Shown: piece after piece, positions 41,240 to 50,581 of the stretch
How the letters are laid out: each line of letters starts with the position of its first letter
Numbering within the stretch: the first letter of the stretch is position 1
Assembly (NCBI GenBank): GCA_024683935.1
Contig: JAIKXV010000012.1
Span: forward strand, 1-64,000
Origin: Lachnospiraceae bacterium
Lineage (GTDB): Bacteria > Bacillota_A > Clostridia > Lachnospirales > Lachnospiraceae
Length of the DNA: 64,000 bases
Direction of reading: 5' to 3'
Notes under the pieces: generated by a model
Told to the model about the DNA's origin: nothing
The model's input: the letters and a program-made list of their open reading frames with translations, nothing else
Databases searched by the model: none
Made by a program: the position numbers and the translations under genes

Positions 41240-43111
41240 TTAACTATTATGGAAGAAAGCATAAACCGCCTCTGCCGACCTTTTATTCATTTCCGGAACC
41301 TCCGACAGCTCTTCCTCGGTAGCATTCTTTATATTTTCCACGGAACCGAATTCGCGGAGCAGGGCTTTCCGCCTCTTGTCGCCTATGCCCTGGATGTCAT
41401 CCAATATAGAATGCAGCTGGTTCTTCCCGTGCAGGGATCTGTGGTAGTCGATCGCAAAGCGGTGGGTCTCATCCTGTATCCTGGTCACCAGCCTGAAGCA
41501 CTCGGAATGGCTGTCCACCGGCATTTCCACGTTATCATAGTAGATTCCCCGGGTTCTGTGATGATCGTCCTTCACCATACCCGCCACCGGAATATCCAGA
41601 TGCAGACGGGAAAGCACATTTAATGCGATATTAACCTGACCCTTTCCTCCGTCCATCAATATGAGATCCGGGAATCTCACGAAGGAGTCCTCCCTGTCCT
41701 CTTCACCCTGCTCGCTGACCAGTCTTTCAAAGCGCCGGGACAGCACTTCCTCCATGCTGGCGTAGTCGTTCGGACCCTGTACGGATCTGATCCTGAACTT
41801 CCTGTAATCGGAATTCTTTGCCCGGCCTCCTTCAAATACCACCATGCTTCCCACCGATTCAAAGCCGCTGATATTTGAAATGTCAAAGGACTCTATCCTG
41901 TCCGCCTTTTCTATTCCTATAAGGTCTGCCAGCTCCTTTGCCGCTCCCTTTGTCCTCTCTTCGTTTCTGCGAAGCTTCTCCCTGTCGGTATTAAGTATCA
42001 GCTCCGCATTCTTTTTCGCCAGCATCAGAAGCCGGTTCTTCATTCCCTTCTTCGGGATGATGACGGTAACCTTTGAGCCCCGTTTACCGGAAAGCCATTC
42101 CTCTATTATCTCCTGGTCTCCGATCTCTTTTTCCAGCATTATCTCCTTCGGGATAAAGGGCGTCCCGGAATAAAACTGCTTTACAAAGCTCTCCAGGGTT
42201 TCACTGTCCTCCGTATCACTGACGCCGGTCATATAGTAATGATCCCTGCCGATCAGCCGCCCGTCCCGGATAAAGAATATCTGGATCACGGCCTCGTCAT
42301 CCTCGGTCTTCATCGCGATGATATCCCTGTCTTCCTGCTCTCCCGCCAGGGTTATCTTCTGCTTCTCGGATACCGTCTTCACGGAATTGAGGAGATCCCT
42401 CCACTCCTTCGCATCCTCGTATCTCATTTCCCCGGATGCTTTTTCCATATTCTCTTTCAGCATGGAAAGTATCGGCGAATAATTGCCGTTTAAGAAATCG
42501 AGAGCGCCGTCCACCGCGTTTTTGTACTCTTCCTCCGTGATGCAGCCGCTCTTGCAGGGTCCGGAACACTGTTTGATGTGGAAATTCAGGCAGGGCCTGT
42601 CCTTATCTATATCCCGGGGCAGCACCCTGTTGCAGGTGCGGAGCCTGTAGATCTTGTTTATCAGCTCGATAGTATCCCTTACCCCGAGCGATGAGGGATA
42701 GGGTCCGAACAGCCTGAAGCCGGACTTCTTCTCCAGCCCCGTATCTCCCTGGGGGCGTCTTGCGAAAAGAATCCTGGGATAGGCTTCATTCACCGTGACC
42801 TTGATATAGGGATAGCTCTTATCGTCCTTCAGCATCGTGTTATATCTGGGACGATGCTTTTTTATAAGATTGCTCTCTAAAACAAGAGCCTCCGTTTCAG
42901 AATCGGTGATAATATACTCAAAATAAGCAATGTGTGTCACCATCTTCATGATCTTGGGGCTCTTTTTGTTTTTCCGAAAATAGCTGTGCACCCGGTTAAA
43001 GAGGTTCTTCGCCTTACCCACGTAGATTATCTCGTCATCATCCGCGTGCATCAGATAAACTCCGGGCTTTTTCGGAAGCTTTTTTAAATTATCCTCGACA
43101 TCGAATTCCAT
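41240..43111 (-). CDS. uvrC: Excinuclease ABC subunit C, UvrC
   Basis: UvrC cuts on both sides of bulky DNA lesions in nucleotide excision repair. The 623-residue protein has the N-terminal GIY-YIG nuclease (LPKKPGVYLMHADDDEIIYVGKAKNL, here read in two parts at about 13-38), a cysteine-rich region (CSGPCKSGC), a UVR segment (MRYEDAKEWRDLL), an RNase H-like nuclease half (SFDISNISGFESVGSMVVFEGG) and C-terminal helix-hairpin-helix motifs. It lies between ftsH and hprK in one run; the 12-nt gap to ftsH suggests co-transcription. Confidence 0.95.
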   Translation of the reverse strand: MEFDVEDNLKKLPKKPGVYLMHADDDEIIYVGKAKNLFNRVHSYFRKNKKSPKIMKMVTHIAYFEYIITDSETEALVLESNLIKKHRPRYNTMLKDDKSYPYIKVTVNEAYPRILFARRPQGDTGLEKKSGFRLFGPYPSSLGVRDTIELINKIYRLRTCNRVLPRDIDKDRPCLNFHIKQCSGPCKSGCITEEEYKNAVDGALDFLNGNYSPILSMLKENMEKASGEMRYEDAKEWRDLLNSVKTVSEKQKITLAGEQEDRDIIAMKTEDDEAVIQIFFIRDGRLIGRDHYYMTGVSDTEDSETLESFVKQFYSGTPFIPKEIMLEKEIGDQEIIEEWLSGKRGSKVTVIIPKKGMKNRLLMLAKKNAELILNTDREKLRRNEERTKGAAKELADLIGIEKADRIESFDISNISGFESVGSMVVFEGGRAKNSDYRKFRIRSVQGPNDYASMEEVLSRRFERLVSEQGEEDREDSFVRFPDLILMDGGKGQVNIALNVLSRLHLDIPVAGMVKDDHHRTRGIYYDNVEMPVDSHSECFRLVTRIQDETHRFAIDYHRSLHGKNQLHSILDDIQGIGDKRRKALLREFGSVENIKNATEEELSEVPEMNKRSAEAVYAFFHNS

Positions 43112-43122
43112 TTAAGATCCTG

Positions 43123-45276
43123 TCAGACCCTGTCCTCCGGACTGCCGTCGTCTGTATTGTTCTCTTCGCTGCCCTGGTTCCTATCGGGAATCAGGCTGTC
43201 ATCTATCGTAAAATCTATCTGCTGCCCCGGCATATGGTTCTGGGGCGCATTATTTCTGGTCTGCCAGTCCGTATGGGCATTATTATCCGGCATCTCGGCA
43301 GGAGCAGGCTTTATCTCCTGCTTTTCTTCTGCAGGGATAACCTCCGCTTCCTCCTTCTTTTCCTGCTTGGCTTCCTTGAAGCGCTCTTCATAGGACTTCT
43401 TTTCAGGAACCGGGATACCTTTCTCCTTGCAGTAGATCTTCATGAATTCTGCGCCGGTTATCGTCTCTCTCTTTATAAGGAATGCGGAAAGCTTGTCCAG
43501 AAGCTTCCTGTTGTCCTTCAGCAGCCTCTTTGCCTCCTTATAGGATTCCTTCAGGAGCTTCATTACTTCATTGTCTATATCGGCCGCTGTCTCATCAGAG
43601 CAGTTCATCACAGCCCTGCCGTCCAGATATCTGTCCTCTATGGACTCCAGGCTGATAAGACCGAATTTCTTGCTCATGCCGTACTGGGTGACCATGGCTC
43701 TGGCGATCTTTGTTGCCTTCTCGATATCATTGGATGCACCTGTGGTAACGGTATCAAATACTATCTCCTCAGCCGCACGTCCCGCCAGGGTAGTTACCAG
43801 TATTGCGCGGAGTTCCGCTTCGCTGTTTAAGTACTTCTCTTCCTCCGGAACCTGCATTACATAGCCTAAAGCACCCATAGTCCGGGGCACAATGGTGATC
43901 TTCTGCACAGGCTCGCTGTTCTTCTGCAGGGCGGATACAAGGGCGTGGCCTATCTCATGATAGGAGACTATCCTTCTCTCTTCCTTGCTCAATACCCTGT
44001 CCTTCTTTTCCTTACCTACAAGGACAATCTCCACGGCGTTCATGAGGTCATCCTGGGAGACATATTCCCTGCCGGCCTTTACCGCATTGATGGCAGCTTC
44101 ATTTACCATATTGGCGAGATCGGAGCCGACCGCACCGCTGGTTGCCAGCGCCACGTCCTCAAAATTAACGGTCTCATCCAGCTTCACGTCCTGGGCGTGA
44201 ACCTTCAGGGTATCTATACGTCCCTTCAGATCGGGCTTGTCAACGATAATACGTCTGTCAAAACGTCCCGGACGGAGAAGGGCTTTGTCCAGGGTCTCAG
44301 GTCTGTTGGTGGCGCCGAGGATCAGTATTCCCTTTGAAGTATCAAAACCGTCCATCTCGGAAAGAAGCTGATTCAGGGTCTGTTCTCTTTCATCATTTCC
44401 ACCGTACCTGGAATCCCTGCTCTTTCCTATGGCGTCTATCTCATCTATGAATATTATGCAGGGAGCATTTTTCTCCGCTTCCCTGAAAAGATCACGGACA
44501 CGGGATGCACCCACGCCGACAAACATCTCCACAAAGTCAGAACCCGCAAGAGAGAAGAAAGGTACATGGGCTTCGCCCGCTACAGCCTTTGCCAGCAGGG
44601 TCTTACCGGTTCCGGGAGGTCCCACCAAAAGGGCTCCCTTCGGAAGCCTGGCTCCTATCCGCGAATATTTCATCGGATTATGAAGGAAGTCCACCACCTC
44701 CTGCAGAGATTCCTTGGCCTCGTCCTGTCCTGCCACATCCTTAAAGGTGACGCCGGTTTCCTTCTGTACATAGACCTTGGCGTTGCTGCGGCCGACACCC
44801 ATCATGCCTCCGCCGCCCATACGCTTCATCAGGAAGTATGTAAGACCACAGACCAAGAGGATAGGGAAAACATATCCGATAAAGCCAGACATCATGGCAC
44901 CGGATCTGTCCGGAACCTCGCCCTTGAAATCCACGCCTGCCTCTGTCAGCCTGTCCGTGAGCCACGGATCATCCACGAGTCCCGTATAATATGTCATCTG
45001 CATGGAAAGAGGATTGGTGCTGCCCTTTTCCTCCTTCGGGTAGATGGTTATCTTATCCGGATCTATCGTAACGCTGCCCACCTGGTTTGCCGACACCATG
45101 GCCAGAAACTGTGAATAGCTGATCTCCTGGGTCGAATTCCGGGTCACCAGATTGCTCATCATGCTCATGCAGAAGAAGGTCAGTACCGTTGCCACTATCA
45201 TGGCTATGAGCGTCTGCCTGTTACGGGGATTGTGGCCGCCGTTATTCTTATTCTGATTATTATTGTTTTCGTTCAT
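43123..45276 (-). CDS. ftsH: ATP-dependent zinc metalloprotease FtsH
   Basis: FtsH is a membrane-anchored AAA+ protease that removes damaged membrane proteins and some regulators. The 717-residue protein has two membrane helices (about 22-42 and 128-150), Walker A GPPGTGKT (about 217-224), the second region of homology, and the zinc site HEIGH (about 439-443). The C-terminal tail of about 90 residues is acidic and Pro/Asn-rich, longer than usual and probably disordered. It is the first gene of a long minus-strand run; a dispersed palindrome lies just upstream. Confidence 0.96.
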   Translation of the reverse strand: MNENNNNQNKNNGGHNPRNRQTLIAMIVATVLTFFCMSMMSNLVTRNSTQEISYSQFLAMVSANQVGSVTIDPDKITIYPKEEKGSTNPLSMQMTYYTGLVDDPWLTDRLTEAGVDFKGEVPDRSGAMMSGFIGYVFPILLVCGLTYFLMKRMGGGGMMGVGRSNAKVYVQKETGVTFKDVAGQDEAKESLQEVVDFLHNPMKYSRIGARLPKGALLVGPPGTGKTLLAKAVAGEAHVPFFSLAGSDFVEMFVGVGASRVRDLFREAEKNAPCIIFIDEIDAIGKSRDSRYGGNDEREQTLNQLLSEMDGFDTSKGILILGATNRPETLDKALLRPGRFDRRIIVDKPDLKGRIDTLKVHAQDVKLDETVNFEDVALATSGAVGSDLANMVNEAAINAVKAGREYVSQDDLMNAVEIVLVGKEKKDRVLSKEERRIVSYHEIGHALVSALQKNSEPVQKITIVPRTMGALGYVMQVPEEEKYLNSEAELRAILVTTLAGRAAEEIVFDTVTTGASNDIEKATKIARAMVTQYGMSKKFGLISLESIEDRYLDGRAVMNCSDETAADIDNEVMKLLKESYKEAKRLLKDNRKLLDKLSAFLIKRETITGAEFMKIYCKEKGIPVPEKKSYEERFKEAKQEKKEEAEVIPAEEKQEIKPAPAEMPDNNAHTDWQTRNNAPQNHMPGQQIDFTIDDSLIPDRNQGSEENNTDDGSPEDRV

Positions 45277-45309
45277 ATAATTTCTTCTTCAATACTCCAT
45301 ATTATTAAA

Positions 45310-45357
45310 GCCTTCTCCCTTTGGGAGAAGGTGTCAGCGAAGCTGACGGATGAGGGC
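45310..45357. repeat. Dispersed palindromic element, second copy
   Basis: Two hairpins in succession: CCTTCTCCC-TTT-GGGAGAAGG (45311-45331) and GTCAGC-GAA-GCTGAC (45333-45347), then GGATGAGGGC. Read on the minus strand this has the same skeleton as the element at 21019-21079 (CCTCATCCG, inner hairpin, CACCTTC, hairpin, GAAGGC), with a different inner hairpin. It lies between ftsH and the PilZ gene. Confidence 0.75.
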
Positions 45358-45428
45358 ATCATTCCCCCGGCCATCACACAACATAGTAATGCCACCGGCG
45401 CAAAAACGCAAGCTATATAGATGGGTTT

Positions 45429-45472
45429 GGCAGCCAAAAAGGGGCTGCCGCACTAATATAATCAGCTGCGGC
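45429..45472 (-). terminator. Terminator with alternative pairings after the PilZ gene
   Basis: On the minus strand GCCGCA (45472-45467) pairs with TGCGGC (45452-45447) and is followed by AGCCCC and six T. The second arm also belongs to an alternative hairpin, GGCAGCC/GGCTGCC (45449-45443 with 45435-45429), which would enclose the T run. It ends the PilZ transcript 35 nt after the stop. Confidence 0.65.
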
Positions 45473-45506
45473 ATCCCTTTCTGATTTATATTACTCTGTT
45501 TTTCGC

Positions 45507-45845
45507 TCAGTCCCCGGGATTTCCGATATGCTTAAAGAGATAATCAAGTACCTCGGGTGTGAACTTCTTCGCACTGATGCCGACTGTGTATGTACCGTCT
45601 TCCCTCTTAACCATGCGGACAACTTCTGCATACATTATTACGGTATCTGCTACGATAATGATGTCCTTCCCCTTGATCTCCGGCCGGTCATCCTTCATCC
45701 AGAGACCCATCCCCCTGGGGCTCGCATCCTCCACCTGTACATACAGGGTTTCTCCGGTTTCGCAGAGAACGATAACGCTGGGAGCCTTAAACTCTACACG
45801 TCCGATCTTCCGCTTATCGCTTGCTACTTCAGCCTCTAGTGTCAT
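45507..45845 (-). CDS. PilZ domain protein, probable c-di-GMP receptor
   Basis: The 112-residue protein is one PilZ domain. Both ligand motifs are intact: RKIGR at residues 12-16 (RxxxR) and DASPRG at 40-45 (DxSxxG), so it should bind cyclic di-GMP. It has no output domain and may act through a partner, as with YcgR/DgrA-like motility brakes. It lies 36 nt downstream of the large surface protein gene on the same strand, and a diguanylate cyclase is at 55319-56818. Flagellin genes in the same window make a motility role plausible. Confidence 0.85.
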   Translation of the reverse strand: MTLEAEVASDKRKIGRVEFKAPSVIVLCETGETLYVQVEDASPRGMGLWMKDDRPEIKGKDIIIVADTVIMYAEVVRMVKREDGTYTVGISAKKFTPEVLDYLFKHIGNPGD

Positions 45846-45881
45846 TTCAGATATACCTCCTTAACTAATACCCCGTTTATT

Positions 45882-48800
45882 TTACTTGCTATTTTTTACA
45901 GCGCTAGCCTTCTTTTTTCTGTGGTCCATATACAGCTTTACTCCTGCTGCGCCCATTACAAGGATAAGGAGCCACCAGCCGAAAGGAATACTTCCCTTGG
46001 TTTCTTCATCGAAGAGCATGTTTCTGTCAAATGTGCCGTTATTTACGGCGTCGACAAGAGGAGCTATCCTCTCTCCCAGGACATCACCCTTTAACTCGCC
46101 ACCAACCGTTTCTCCCTCAGGTGCGGTTCTATCTCCCAGAACATCACCTTCAAGAGCACCGCCGCCGGCGGCTTCGCCGGCCATCGCTCCTCCAGTTGTC
46201 CCATCAACCGTAGTGGTAGTTGTAACACCATCTGTCGCGACTCCTGCTGCATCTCCTGTTGTGTCTCCTGCAGGCGCATCAACTGCAACCCCCGGTGCAC
46301 CTACTGCGGATGCGTCCGCTGCAGGTGCGTCTGACGCAGGTGATCCTTCATCAGAAGAAGCTCCTGAGGTATCATCTGAAGCATCGTCGTTATCCGTCTT
46401 CTTGTTATTGTTGTTATTATTGTTGCTGTTGCTATTATAAGTAGGCGAATATGCGATCTTTCCTGCCGCTGCCTTCATCTCATCTATCACCTTTTCCAGG
46501 CCTTCGGTGTTCTTCTGGGCGGTGGTCAGATTCGTTACAGCTTCATCATATACCTTTTTGGCCTCTTCCAGTCTCGTTTCCAGCGTCTTGATCCAGCTTG
46601 TGCTGAGAGTTTCAAGTGTTCTGGCCTTTTTAAGGTTTGCCGCAGCCTCATTCACGTCGTCCTGGGCCTTCTGAACAGCACTTTCCAGAGCCTTGGCCTC
46701 TTTAACTGCGTAGATACTGTAAGCAAAGTTCTCCAGCGTCTGGGCATAAACCATATTGCCATACAGGCGGTAGGTATCTGTCTTATTGTTATACTTCGTT
46801 TCATTAAGGCAGGTATCACCCTTGCTTACAAAGACATTATAGCCCTTTTTAGCTGTTGCCTCCTCATCCAGCGTCTTTAAGACAACATCGATATAGCTTT
46901 CCTTATAACCATCAGCCTTAAGATCGTCAGCATCTTTGTCGAAAGTATTTCGAACAGTCTCATCGCCTTTGCTTAAATACGCAACATAATCGTAATATGC
47001 GGTAACTTTCTCTCCTTTAGTGGTCTCATAGGTGATCGTGCCATAATGGTTAGCATCGCCGTGCTTATTATCCCACTGTACGTCACTGTTCGGATCATTC
47101 TCATCTGCTTTTACGATTTTAATCGAATTCGGATTCACATCTGCTCTCTGAATGAGTGAATAAACCGCCATTCTGGCCGCAAGCTCTCTGTATGCTGGCA
47201 TGGTATATCCCGCACTCTTGGCATTCTTCTGGAATCCCTCGATTTCCTGTTCAAGGACTTTCAGCTTTGCTTCTTTTTCCTCGTCATAGGAAACCTCAAA
47301 TCCAAGACTGGCTTTCTCATCATTATATGCCTTTGTGGCAGCTTCACACACAGCTCTTGCACCTTCAGCATTTGTTCTCACCTGATCAACAGTAAGGTTT
47401 TCTGCATTTGCAGCATCTGTGCCAATCTTGTCCACAAGAGCCTTCGCATCTTCTGCTTCCTTCATAGCAGCTTCCAGAACAGCATTCCGTGTATCCAGCT
47501 CATTCTGCTTGCTCTGGGTCAGGGTCTCCTTATTCTCCATAGTTTGTTTTTCGCTGAATGTGTAGTACCTCTTGCCATCGACAGTGAAATTGCCCGCGAT
47601 AGCAACTATGGAATTAATCTTATCAACTACAACTTCTCCCTTATTTTTATCCCAGATCACGCTGCCATCAACTTTTTTTCCAGCCTCATTTTGTGCCTCG
47701 TAGTATATACTTATTGTTTTCGTATTTCCGGCCGTATCGGTATAGGTCAGCTTTTTATTTATATCTATTGTGAACTCGCTGTCAGGTTTCGCAAGTCCGT
47801 TTTCAATAAGAATATACGCTACATATGACTTTGCAAGCTCTCTGTTGGCAACCCAGTAATCATTGCCCGTCAGACCGGCTTCTTTATTGATAAGCCTGTC
47901 CCTCATTTCATTAACTGCGGTTCTGTTCGCTGCCATTTCTCCATCATCTGCCAGCAGACTGATAAGCTTCGTATTAATACCACCAATGGCGTCATATGAA
48001 CTCTGGGCAGCAGTCAATACCTCATTTGCCGCGGTACTCTTTGCCTGCACAGCGGCCAGAGCTTTCTTATTGGCCGCGGACTGCTCACCGTTGACCTTTT
48101 CCAGTTCTTTTTGTGCATTCAAAAAAGCATTCTTTGCATTTTCCACTGCGTCAGCAGATGCATTACCAAGCTGATCTTTTACTTTATCATAGGCTTCCTG
48201 GGCTGCTTTTACCTCTTCCTCCGCCTGCACCTTCCTCCTGTTTGCCTCTGTCAGCGCATCATTTGCTGCATTATATGCGCTCTCAGCTTCCACAAGCTTC
48301 TTCTCAGCCGCTTCTTCAGCTGCCTTGCTGTCAGCAAGTTTTAACTCCGCGCCAAGTATCTTCGACGCAGCAGATGCCTGTGCATCCTTAGCCTCGGCTT
48401 CACTTGTAAAGTTCTGGTTTGCAGCAGCTTCAATGGATGCCTTGTCTGTTGTGGCAGTTCCCAAGGCTTCTCCCGATATATTCGCTGCATCTGCCGCTAA
48501 TGCGGCAAAGGTATCATCTGTCTGAACATCTCCCGTTAAACCTTCAAAGTATTCCACACCCTGTGTTGCAGCGGTTTCATATTCATTTGCTGACTTTACG
48601 GATTCATTGGCAGTGTTATACAGATCATCAAGGGCTGCTGACTCGGTAGCAATATAATTCATGTCAGCTTCAGCTGCTTCCATCTCGTCAATTATGGATT
48701 CTGCGTAACTTTCTTCACCTGAGGATGAATCTTCACCGCTGTCTTCATGGGATTCTTCCTCGTGACTGTCTTCTTCATCACGATGCTCATCGTAGTCTTT

Positions 48801-49025
48801 TGCTTTTTCTTCAGCATCATCGCAGCTGCTTTCTGCCTTTTCAGATGATGAAGTCTGTTCGCTCTTTTCACCGGAGCTGCCGGTTTCAGTGCCGGTACCG
48901 CCGCCTTCACCACCGCCTTCGCCTTCATCCGCGAAAACAGTAGCTGTGGGCATCATTGCCAGTGTTGCGGCAAGCCCGATGGTTATCGCCTTCAATATGT
49001 TCTTGTTTACTTCCATGTTCTTCAT
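45882..49025 (-). CDS. Large coiled-coil surface protein with C-terminal membrane anchor
   Basis: I do not recognise a family for this 1047-residue protein. A signal peptide (residues 1-33, cut after VFA) is followed by an acidic, Gly/Ser-rich segment, long Ala/Glu/Lys coiled coils (about 165-330, 490-590, 770-870) and two globular stretches of similar layout (about 360-480 and 610-760), each opening with YRELAxxxxxYxLI-like helices and holding a Tyr-rich beta part (TISIYYEAQNE; KVTAYYDYVAY). Then come a poly-Asn run, a Thr/Ser/Ala/Gly-rich stalk, two GDVLGDRTAP/GDVLGERIAP repeats, and one membrane helix (WWLLILVMGAAGVKLYM) with a basic tail. There is no LPxTG. It is probably tethered to the membrane and reaches through the wall. 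The promoter region has a sigma-28-like ACCGATAT (49096-49105). Confidence 0.7.
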   Translation of the reverse strand: MKNMEVNKNILKAITIGLAATLAMMPTATVFADEGEGGGEGGGTGTETGSSGEKSEQTSSSEKAESSCDDAEEKAKDYDEHRDEEDSHEEESHEDSGEDSSSGEESYAESIIDEMEAAEADMNYIATESAALDDLYNTANESVKSANEYETAATQGVEYFEGLTGDVQTDDTFAALAADAANISGEALGTATTDKASIEAAANQNFTSEAEAKDAQASAASKILGAELKLADSKAAEEAAEKKLVEAESAYNAANDALTEANRRKVQAEEEVKAAQEAYDKVKDQLGNASADAVENAKNAFLNAQKELEKVNGEQSAANKKALAAVQAKSTAANEVLTAAQSSYDAIGGINTKLISLLADDGEMAANRTAVNEMRDRLINKEAGLTGNDYWVANRELAKSYVAYILIENGLAKPDSEFTIDINKKLTYTDTAGNTKTISIYYEAQNEAGKKVDGSVIWDKNKGEVVVDKINSIVAIAGNFTVDGKRYYTFSEKQTMENKETLTQSKQNELDTRNAVLEAAMKEAEDAKALVDKIGTDAANAENLTVDQVRTNAEGARAVCEAATKAYNDEKASLGFEVSYDEEKEAKLKVLEQEIEGFQKNAKSAGYTMPAYRELAARMAVYSLIQRADVNPNSIKIVKADENDPNSDVQWDNKHGDANHYGTITYETTKGEKVTAYYDYVAYLSKGDETVRNTFDKDADDLKADGYKESYIDVVLKTLDEEATAKKGYNVFVSKGDTCLNETKYNNKTDTYRLYGNMVYAQTLENFAYSIYAVKEAKALESAVQKAQDDVNEAAANLKKARTLETLSTSWIKTLETRLEEAKKVYDEAVTNLTTAQKNTEGLEKVIDEMKAAAGKIAYSPTYNSNSNNNNNNNKKTDNDDASDDTSGASSDEGSPASDAPAADASAVGAPGVAVDAPAGDTTGDAAGVATDGVTTTTTVDGTTGGAMAGEAAGGGALEGDVLGDRTAPEGETVGGELKGDVLGERIAPLVDAVNNGTFDRNMLFDEETKGSIPFGWWLLILVMGAAGVKLYMDHRKKKASAVKNSK

Positions 49026-49260
49026 AGCCCCTCTTCTTCCCTCAAATTCAAGGTTTTCGCTACAACCTGATAGTTACAGTATTATCTTACATTTTATATC
49101 GGTCATTATATCAAAAAAAATGTATAAAAATATATACATTTAATAAAAATTTAATACGCCGTGAGCAAGAAATCCCCCACCTGTGTATGTGGTGAGATGA
49201 ATTGTGAGGAACACGGCGGTTTTTATTGATAATAGAACACATGTTTGATATAATAAATTC

Positions 49261-50397
49261 ATGAACAAAGCGTTCAAATACAGAGTACATCCTACAACTG
49301 AACAAAGTATCATGTTTACTAAAACCTTTGGTTGTTGTCGTAAGGTCTATAATCTTATGCTTTCCGATAAGATTGAAGGCTACAAAGCAACTGGCAAATT
49401 CCCTACCGTCACACCTGCTAAATATAAAAAAGATTATCCTTTTCTTAAAGAGGTTGACAGCCTTGCTCTTGCTAATAAACAACTGGATTTACAGGAAGCA
49501 TTTCGCAATAGATTTAGCAAATCCCGTAAAAGGAATACCGGATTTCCTAAGTTCAAATCCGCCAAGCACAGTCGTAAAGCGTACACTACTAATAACCAGA
49601 AAGGCACGGTTGCTATTATAGACGGCAGATATATCAAACTGCCTAAGATTGGCAAGGTGAAAGCTGTCATCCACCGTGTTCCTGACAGCGATTGGATTAT
49701 CAAATCCGCTACCGTATCACAGGCATCAGATGGTAAATATTATATTTCTGTACTTTTTGAGTTTGAGAAAGCCATAAATCCTTATGTGGCGGACAAAACC
49801 AATGCCATCGGACTTGATTACGCTTCTGATGGCCTGTATGTAGACAGTAATGGCAATGTTGGCACTAATCACAAATACTACCGTGAGAGCCATGATAAGC
49901 TTGCTAAAGCACAGCGCAGGTTATCACGCATTCATGGTTCTAAAAAGCACGAAGCAAAATCTAACAACTACATAAAGCAGCTCCGCAAGGTAAACAAAAT
50001 CCATAGACACATATCAAATCAGCGTTTGGATAACCTGCATAAGATATCTACTGAGATAGCCAATCAGTATGATGTTGTATGTGTGGAATCCTTAAATATG
50101 CTCTCTATGGCAAATAGAGGTTTCGGCAACGGCAAAGCCAACCTTGATAACGGATACGGCATGTTTTTATCAATGCTCGAATACAAACTATCAGATAGGA
50201 ACAAGTATCTCGTAAAAGTAGATAAGTGGTTTCCATCGTCGCAAATCTGTCATTGTTGCGGTGCTTTACATCCCGAAATGAAAAACCTACAAATCCGAAC
50301 AATGAAATGCGATTGTGGTCTCAAAATCAGCCGTGACCAAAATGCCGCTATCAATATTTTGAATGAGGGATTACGGCTACTTACCGAGGTGGCATAA
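49261..50397 (+). CDS. tnpB: RNA-guided nuclease TnpB (IS605 OrfB)
   Basis: TnpB is an RNA-guided DNA endonuclease related to Cas12 that helps keep IS605-type elements in place. The 378-residue protein has the N-terminal KAFKYRVHPTTEQ start, a basic bridge region, and a complete RuvC triad: D186 (IGLDYAS), E276 (VCVESLNM) and D359 (SRDQNAAIN). The zinc region is present as CHCCG (C330, C333) and KCDCG (C350, C352). The frame is intact, so it is probably active. No strong ribosome site precedes the ATG. The guide RNA should come from the 3' part of the gene and the right end that follows. Confidence 0.92.
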   Translation: MNKAFKYRVHPTTEQSIMFTKTFGCCRKVYNLMLSDKIEGYKATGKFPTVTPAKYKKDYPFLKEVDSLALANKQLDLQEAFRNRFSKSRKRNTGFPKFKSAKHSRKAYTTNNQKGTVAIIDGRYIKLPKIGKVKAVIHRVPDSDWIIKSATVSQASDGKYYISVLFEFEKAINPYVADKTNAIGLDYASDGLYVDSNGNVGTNHKYYRESHDKLAKAQRRLSRIHGSKKHEAKSNNYIKQLRKVNKIHRHISNQRLDNLHKISTEIANQYDVVCVESLNMLSMANRGFGNGKANLDNGYGMFLSMLEYKLSDRNKYLVKVDKWFPSSQICHCCGALHPEMKNLQIRTMKCDCGLKISRDQNAAINILNEGLRLLTEVA

Positions 50398-50572
50398 CAA
50401 AACTAAATATTACAGTAGGGATGGAATAGCCCGAACTCATACGCCTGTGGACATTGTGTAAGACATTGAGGTACGTATCATCGTAGTGGGTAGCACTTCA
50501 AAGAAGTGCTACAAGCAATGCAGTAATGGTTGAAGCAGGAAGCTCCGTCTTCTATAAGTTGGAGTAGTTCAC
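50398..50572 (+). ncRNA. Probable omega RNA (TnpB guide scaffold)
   Basis: The 175 nt between the tnpB stop and the element's right end are non-coding and structured: GTAGCACTTC (50490-50499) pairs perfectly with GAAGTGCTAC (50503-50512), and GCTCC...GGAGT closes the end (50551-50565). In the family the RNA scaffold ends at the element boundary and the guide is the first 16-20 nt beyond it, here beginning at about 50573 in the 3' end of the FkbH-like gene. The 5' end probably lies inside tnpB. Confidence 0.55.
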
Positions 50573-50581
50573 TAACATGTG

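Larger units (their letters stand above)
49155..50572 (+). mobile_element. IS605-type element with tnpB only
   Basis: The element carries tnpB without tnpA. At the left end TTTAA (49150-49154), a common target motif of this group, precedes a segment with an imperfect hairpin (CCCCACC...GTGGTG, about 49174-49194), inside a longer inverted repeat CGCCGTG/CACGGCG (49157-49163, 49212-49218). At the right end GAAGCTCC...GGAGTAGTTCAC (50550-50572) is the typical terminal hairpin and end of this family. There are no terminal inverted repeats and no target duplication, as expected. Ends are inferred by resemblance; the right one lies 9 nt from the stop of the FkbH-like gene. It needs a TnpA encoded elsewhere to move. 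Confidence 0.75.

Noticed and set aside
46390..46440. TTG/TTA repeat inside the surface protein gene as a mobile or regulatory repeat
   Set aside because: It encodes a run of asparagines in frame and is plain low-complexity coding sequence.
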